DNA of 64,000 nt, from contig JBMFIC010000001.1 of assembly GCA_049976505.1 (NCBI GenBank), forward strand, positions 1 through 64,000, given 5' to 3'. A model generated the notes under the pieces. It searched no databases. It saw only the letters and a program-made list of their open reading frames with translations, and was not told the DNA's origin. The DNA is from CAYFFZ01 sp049976505 (GTDB taxonomy: Archaea; Thermoproteota; Nitrososphaeria; Conexivisphaerales; UBA164). The translations under genes and the position numbers were made by a program. Positions 60,438 through 64,000 of this stretch are shown one piece after another. How positions within the stretch are numbered: position 1 is the first letter of the stretch; each line of letters begins with the position of its first letter.

Positions 60438-61742
60438 ATGAGCGAAGAAAGAGTCGACTGGTACCTTGACTTCATAGATTACAACAGAAAGCCCGCAGAA
60501 AACGAGATGCAGGTCCTCTTTAAGGTAACCCCAGCGCAGGGCTACTCAATGGAGGAGGCAGCAGGCAGGATAGCAAGCGAAAGCAGCGTTGGAACGTGGA
60601 CAACGCTCACAACGATAACTCAGGACACTTTGAACAGGATGGCTAAGGTATACAGGATTTCAGGAGATCTTGTGTACGTTACCTATCCGCTTGAGCTCTT
60701 TGAGCTTGGCAGCATACCACAGCTCTTTTCATCCGTGTTCGGAAACATTTACGGAATGAAGGCAGTTGCGAGGCTGAGAATCATAGATCTGAGATTCCCT
60801 CCTGAGTACGTTAAGAGCTTCAAGGGTCCGCTTTTTGGCCAGAAGAAGGTTAAGGAAATACTCAAGATAAAGGAAAGAAGGCCAATCATAGCCACGGTTC
60901 CCAAGCCCAAGCTGAGCCCGAGCGCGGAAGCACATGCCAAGATAGGGTACGAGATATGGCTTGGAGGAGAGGATCTCCTAAAGGACGACGAAAACCTAAC
61001 AAGCCAGCCGTTCATCAAGTTCGAGGACAGAGTAAGGGAGGTCTTCAAGTACAGGGACAAGGCTGAAAAGGAAACTGGGGAGAGGAAATCAGCTCTCATC
61101 AATATAACCGCTGAGACTGAGGAAATGAAAAGGCGCGCTAAGCTGGTTAAGGACTACGGCGGCGAGTTCATCATGGTGGACTTCTTAACTGCTGGATGGG
61201 CTGCTGTTCAGACGATAAGGAACGTAGCGGAGGAGCTGGGTCTGGCCCTCTACGCGCACAGGGCCTTCCACGCGGCGTTCACAAAGCTTCCTGATCACGG
61301 AGCTACCATGCTCGCTGTTGCTAAGGTTGCTAGGCTGGCTGGAGTGGATTTCCTGCACATAGGAACTGCGGGGGTTGGTAAAATGGAGTCAACAAAATCA
61401 GACGTAATAAGGATCAAGGAGGAGATAACGATGGATAAAGTGCCGCAGGAGGACATATACTTTGAGCAGGACTGGGTTGGTCTTAATCCGATAATGCCGG
61501 TTAGCTCAGGAGGTCTGCATCCAGGAATTCTGCCTCAGCTGCTTGACGCCCTGGGGCCGGATATCGCAATACAGGTAGGAGGAGGCGTGCTCGGACATCC
61601 TATGGGACCAAGAGCAGGTGCAAAGGCTGTGAGGGACGCGATAGATGCGTGGAACAAGGGGATACCGCTAGAGGAGTACGCGGAAAAATCAAAGGAGCTA
61701 AAGGCAGCTCTTGAGAAATGGGGCACAAAGAGCTACGCCTGA
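60438..61742 (+). CDS. rbcL: RuBisCO large subunit, archaeal (form III-like)
   Basis: 434 residues. All key catalytic residues appear: VPKPKLS (first Lys), GGEDLLKDDENLTSQP (carbamylated Lys with DDE), HRAFHAAFTK, HIGTAGVGKMES (loop-6 Lys) and VSSGGLHPG. The N-terminal domain (GIYGMKAVARLRIIDLRFP type) fits the form III group that takes ribulose-1,5-bisphosphate made from AMP. No small subunit or phosphoribulokinase is near. The stop codon TGA is part of the repeat end at 61740, so the last codons may have been set by an insertion. Confidence 0.93.
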   Translation: MSEERVDWYLDFIDYNRKPAENEMQVLFKVTPAQGYSMEEAAGRIASESSVGTWTTLTTITQDTLNRMAKVYRISGDLVYVTYPLELFELGSIPQLFSSVFGNIYGMKAVARLRIIDLRFPPEYVKSFKGPLFGQKKVKEILKIKERRPIIATVPKPKLSPSAEAHAKIGYEIWLGGEDLLKDDENLTSQPFIKFEDRVREVFKYRDKAEKETGERKSALINITAETEEMKRRAKLVKDYGGEFIMVDFLTAGWAAVQTIRNVAEELGLALYAHRAFHAAFTKLPDHGATMLAVAKVARLAGVDFLHIGTAGVGKMESTKSDVIRIKEEITMDKVPQEDIYFEQDWVGLNPIMPVSSGGLHPGILPQLLDALGPDIAIQVGGGVLGHPMGPRAGAKAVRDAIDAWNKGIPLEEYAEKSKELKAALEKWGTKSYA

Positions 61743-61900
61743 CCTCCTCCCCGCCCTGAAGGGCGGAGATTTCCGAGGTCTCGAGGGTTACTCCCCTTTA
61801 GCGGGAGCTATTGGCTTAATATAAGCCAGGCACGTATTTAAGTTTTTTACCGTTTTCATCTCCGCCGTTAACGGCGAAGCTTTCAGCTTCTGTAAAGGCC
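61740..61900 (-). mobile_element. IS200/IS605-type element relic (both ends, no transposase)
   Basis: The first 26 nt (61740-61765) repeat, inverted, the right-end hairpin at 369-394. About 100 bp on, GCCGTTAACGGC at 61863-61874 and GAAGC-TTTCA-GCTTC at 61876-61890 look like the other, subterminal-hairpin end of the family. No coding sequence is between them. Orientation is opposite to the tnpB at the window start. It separates rbcL from the convergent thioredoxin-fold gene, whose stop lies inside it. Length boundaries are approximate. Confidence 0.6.
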
Positions 61901-62626
61901 TGAATAAAAGGCCTTTATCTCGTCCATTTCCCTTCTCAGCTTTTCAGTTATTTTTTCTTTTCTTTGCTCGTAGTACTGTACCATTTCACGGGCAGAGCTC
62001 TTAATTAGCTGCACTCTGTCCCAGAACGGCACCCCAGCTCTGCCTATGCTGGACTTGGCTATAAGCCACAGCGCTGCGTCCTCCTCAGTGATGTCTGCAG
62101 GATAACCAAGATAAAGTCTCTCCCTAACCGCATTGTAGACAAGCGTTGCTATCATTTTAGGGCGCCACTTTTCGATAAAATTCCTGGAGGCTTCCCCATC
62201 ACGCAGGATGCTCTTCATCTGCTCCAGCTTCTCATTTCCTTCGGGATCCAGCTCCAGGCCCGTTGCGGCCTTTATGAAGTCCTCAAACTTTAGGATCTGC
62301 TCAAGACTTCCGCTGGTTACCACTATCGATGAAGCTGCGGAGCTATCCACAAGGGCTATGCCGAGGCTCTCAAGTGGATCGGCAACTCTTAGCTCGGCCC
62401 TGCCCTCCTTGAGAAGCCTTATGGCCAGGTCCAGGTTTATTGGCCCTCCATATACATACCTTCCAGATATTTCAATTAAGGGAACCGTCAGTATTCTTTT
62501 GATTATAGCAAGCGACAGATCGTTGCTGAGGTTTACTAGCTCGATATCGAGCTCGAGATCCCTTACGGCCCTAAGAAGGGTATGGCTAGTGTAGCACGCA
62601 GGATGATAATAGACTATGGGCCTCAT
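61883..62626 (-). CDS. Thioredoxin/glutaredoxin-fold protein with helical C-terminal domain
   Basis: About 247 residues. N-terminal Grx-like fold (PIVYYHPACYTSHTLLRAV, VPLIEISGRYVYGGPINLDL) with a single Cys in the CYTS position, followed by a helical domain (EKWRPKMIATLVYNAVRERL) of unknown role, in archaeal redox-linked families. Starts at ATG 62626, 62635 or TTG 62644; the first gives the family-like MRPIVYYHP. Its last codons and stop lie within the IS605-end relic, so its tail may have been altered. Confidence 0.7.
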   Translation of the reverse strand: MRPIVYYHPACYTSHTLLRAVRDLELDIELVNLSNDLSLAIIKRILTVPLIEISGRYVYGGPINLDLAIRLLKEGRAELRVADPLESLGIALVDSSAASSIVVTSGSLEQILKFEDFIKAATGLELDPEGNEKLEQMKSILRDGEASRNFIEKWRPKMIATLVYNAVRERLYLGYPADITEEDAALWLIAKSSIGRAGVPFWDRVQLIKSSAREMVQYYEQRKEKITEKLRREMDEIKAFYSGLYRS

Positions 62627-62713
62627 TTTTCGCATAAATTGCAAGAACTGGCTTTAAAGCATTTGTCATTTTTTTAAAATGCTTTATTTACGGGTAATGC
62701 TTCTTTTGTATGC

Positions 62714-64000
62714 ATGGAGGAGCTTGAGGTAAAGAAGTCCCTAAGAGAGCCGATAGTCGTGGTGCTAGGTCATGTTGACGCGGGCAAGACGTCCCTGCTT
62801 GATAAGCTCAGGGGAACCGCGGTTCAGGAGAAGGAGGCAGGGGGTATAACACAGCACATAGGGGCCAGCCTATTCCCATCGGAAGTGCTCGTTAGGCTTT
62901 CGAGAGGTCTAATCGAGAGGTACAGGATAAAGGTTGAAATTCCTGGAATCCTTTTCATTGATACCCCTGGCCATGAAGCATTTGCAAATCTCAGGTACAG
63001 GGGAGGCTCTGCTGCAGACATCGCAATAGTAGTTGTTGATGTAACTAAGGGCATAGAGCCGCAGACGGTGGAGAGCATAAACATCCTGAAGGAGAAGAAG
63101 GTCCCATTTCTTATAGCTCTAAACAAGATCGACCTGATCGCTGGCTGGAGGCCACACCCCGAGCTTCTCCTGCTTGAAGATCTTAATCAGCAGGACAAAG
63201 CCACGATTAAGCTTCTTGATGACAGGATCTACACTGTAATGGGTCAGCTCTCAGCCCTGGGATTCGAGAGCGATGCTTTTTACAGGATTACGAACTTTAA
63301 GAGGCAGGTTGCCATGGTGCCTGTTAGCGCCGCAACGGGGGAGGGGTTGCCGGAGCTTCTTACGGTGCTTTTAGGCTTGGTTCAGAACTTCATGAAGGAG
63401 AAGCTTCAGTTCAAGGCTGGGCCTGGCAAGGGCATAATAATAGAGGTAAAAGAGGAGGAGGGAATGGGGAAGGTCCTGAACGTTATACTGATTAATGGAA
63501 TTCTGTCAGTGAACGATAGAATCGTTACTGGCACAGACAGGGGGTCTAAGGTCACCAGAATTAAGGGAATCTACCTGCCCAAACCCCTTGATGAGATGAG
63601 AGATCCGAGAGACAAGTTCAAGCCGGTAAAGAGCGTTGCCGCCTCAGCAGGCATCAGCGTTCTAGTGTCAGATCCTGAGGATATAGTGGCAGGCGCTCCA
63701 GTTTACGTCATAACTAATGAGGAAGAGGAAAGGGAGGCATCAAGGCTCATAGAGGAGGAGCTCAAAAGCCTGACCATACGAACGGATCAGCTGGGCGTGA
63801 TAGTTAAGGTTGATACGCTGGGCTCCCTAGAGGCCTTCAGCTTTCTGCTTAAAAAGGAGAACATCCCAATTAGATACGCCGAGATAGGCCTTGTAACCAA
63901 GAAGGACGTTGTGGAGGCCCAGCTCGTGAGGCAGGAGAACAAGTATCTTGGAGTCATACTGGCATTTAACCAGAAGTCGCTCGTTGAGAATCCTCCAGTC
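62714..64000 (+). CDS. infB: Translation initiation factor aIF5B (partial, runs off the window)
   Basis: Open for 429 codons to the end of the window with no stop. G-domain: VVLGHVDAGKTSLLDKL (P-loop), switch EAGGITQHIGAS, DTPGHEAF, NKIDL. Domain II follows at about residue 230 (GKGIIIEVKEEEGMGKVLN). aIF5B, the archaeal homologue of IF2, promotes ribosomal subunit joining. ATG 62714 (MEELEVKKS) with a CTTTATTTAC box about 27 nt upstream. The last third lies outside. Confidence 0.96.
   Translation, partial: MEELEVKKSLREPIVVVLGHVDAGKTSLLDKLRGTAVQEKEAGGITQHIGASLFPSEVLVRLSRGLIERYRIKVEIPGILFIDTPGHEAFANLRYRGGSAADIAIVVVDVTKGIEPQTVESINILKEKKVPFLIALNKIDLIAGWRPHPELLLLEDLNQQDKATIKLLDDRIYTVMGQLSALGFESDAFYRITNFKRQVAMVPVSAATGEGLPELLTVLLGLVQNFMKEKLQFKAGPGKGIIIEVKEEEGMGKVLNVILINGILSVNDRIVTGTDRGSKVTRIKGIYLPKPLDEMRDPRDKFKPVKSVAASAGISVLVSDPEDIVAGAPVYVITNEEEEREASRLIEEELKSLTIRTDQLGVIVKVDTLGSLEAFSFLLKKENIPIRYAEIGLVTKKDVVEAQLVRQENKYLGVILAFNQKSLVENPPV

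Noticed and set aside
53537..62553. Shared GAGCTCGATATCGAGCTC-type palindromes at 53537-53554 and 62538-62553
   Set aside because: Both lie in coding sequence for the peptide ELDIEL; codon use explains them.
1..64000. CRISPR array or rRNA genes
   Set aside because: No regularly spaced direct repeats and no rRNA-like sequence were seen.

Overview
The window is archaeal chromosomal DNA. It carries L3, L4, L23, L2, S19, L12/P1 and eL37, RpoK, aIF5B, the exosome subunit Csl4, TiaS, MptE, a GPN-loop GTPase, an archaeal-type RuBisCO and TrmB/PadR-type regulators. Many first genes have a TATA box 23-31 nt before the start codon and almost no leader. Genes inside operons overlap (ATGA) or carry a short GGTGA/GGAGG Shine-Dalgarno. 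Heavy use of AGG/AGA for Arg and ATA for Ile, the IS605-type TnpB and the gene set fit a thermophilic, probably acidophilic and oxygen-exposed TACK-type (Thermoproteota-like) archaeon. The lineage cannot be fixed from sequence alone.

Layout. 1-4.2 kb: the tail of a TnpB gene, then LSm and eL37, two MFS transporters and an unknown protein. 4.2-9.3 kb: a glutamine amidotransferase and a histidine operon, hisG-B-H-A-F-I. hisG has a +1 frame offset just after its start, and HisI is fused to a phosphoribosyltransferase domain. 9.3-13.4 kb: a MoaD-like protein and a three-subunit molybdenum hydroxylase. 13.4-24.8 kb: information-processing and salvage genes (DHH phosphoesterase, AbrB-PhoU regulator, TrmI, L12, TiaS, Nudix, DeoC, glutamate kinase, an atypical carbamoyltransferase), plus a threonine-synthase-like protein that lacks the PLP lysine and carries a winged helix. 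24.8-36.8 kb: sugar-nucleotide dehydrogenase with tRNA-Arg(GCG) overlapping its stop, haem-related genes, Csl4, Mrp, PadR, a GPT-type transferase operon with an NcsA/TtuA enzyme, ADH-MptE, a PIN-like protein and ParB.

36.8-46.1 kb is an accessory-looking catabolic region: UbiD decarboxylase, enamidase-like amidohydrolase, TrmB-type regulator, an orphan molybdenum hydroxylase large subunit, a decayed FAD oxidoreductase, CbiZ and a flavodiiron protein. The combination suggests breakdown of an N-heterocycle such as a nicotinate-like compound (inference). 46-54.3 kb: MarC, TauE, tRNA-Gly(TCC) with C33, a Nudix/eIF2B-like pair, RpoK, adenosine-specific kinase, a second NcsA/TtuA enzyme, hemerythrin, and a Gfo/Idh-homoserine kinase operon. 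54.3-57.4 kb: a short L3-L4-L23-L2-S19 operon whose L3 apparently starts at ATA. 57.5-64 kb: glycosyltransferase/MFS/GPN operon, RuBisCO followed directly by an IS605-type end relic, a thioredoxin-fold protein, and aIF5B running off the end.

Metabolic links. RuBisCO, the adenosine-specific kinase, DeoC and the purine-type PRTase domain on HisI fit nucleoside salvage into central carbon (the archaeal AMP pathway); AMP phosphorylase and a convincing ribose-1,5-bisphosphate isomerase are not seen here. Two molybdenum hydroxylases and a MoaD-like protein indicate active molybdopterin use.
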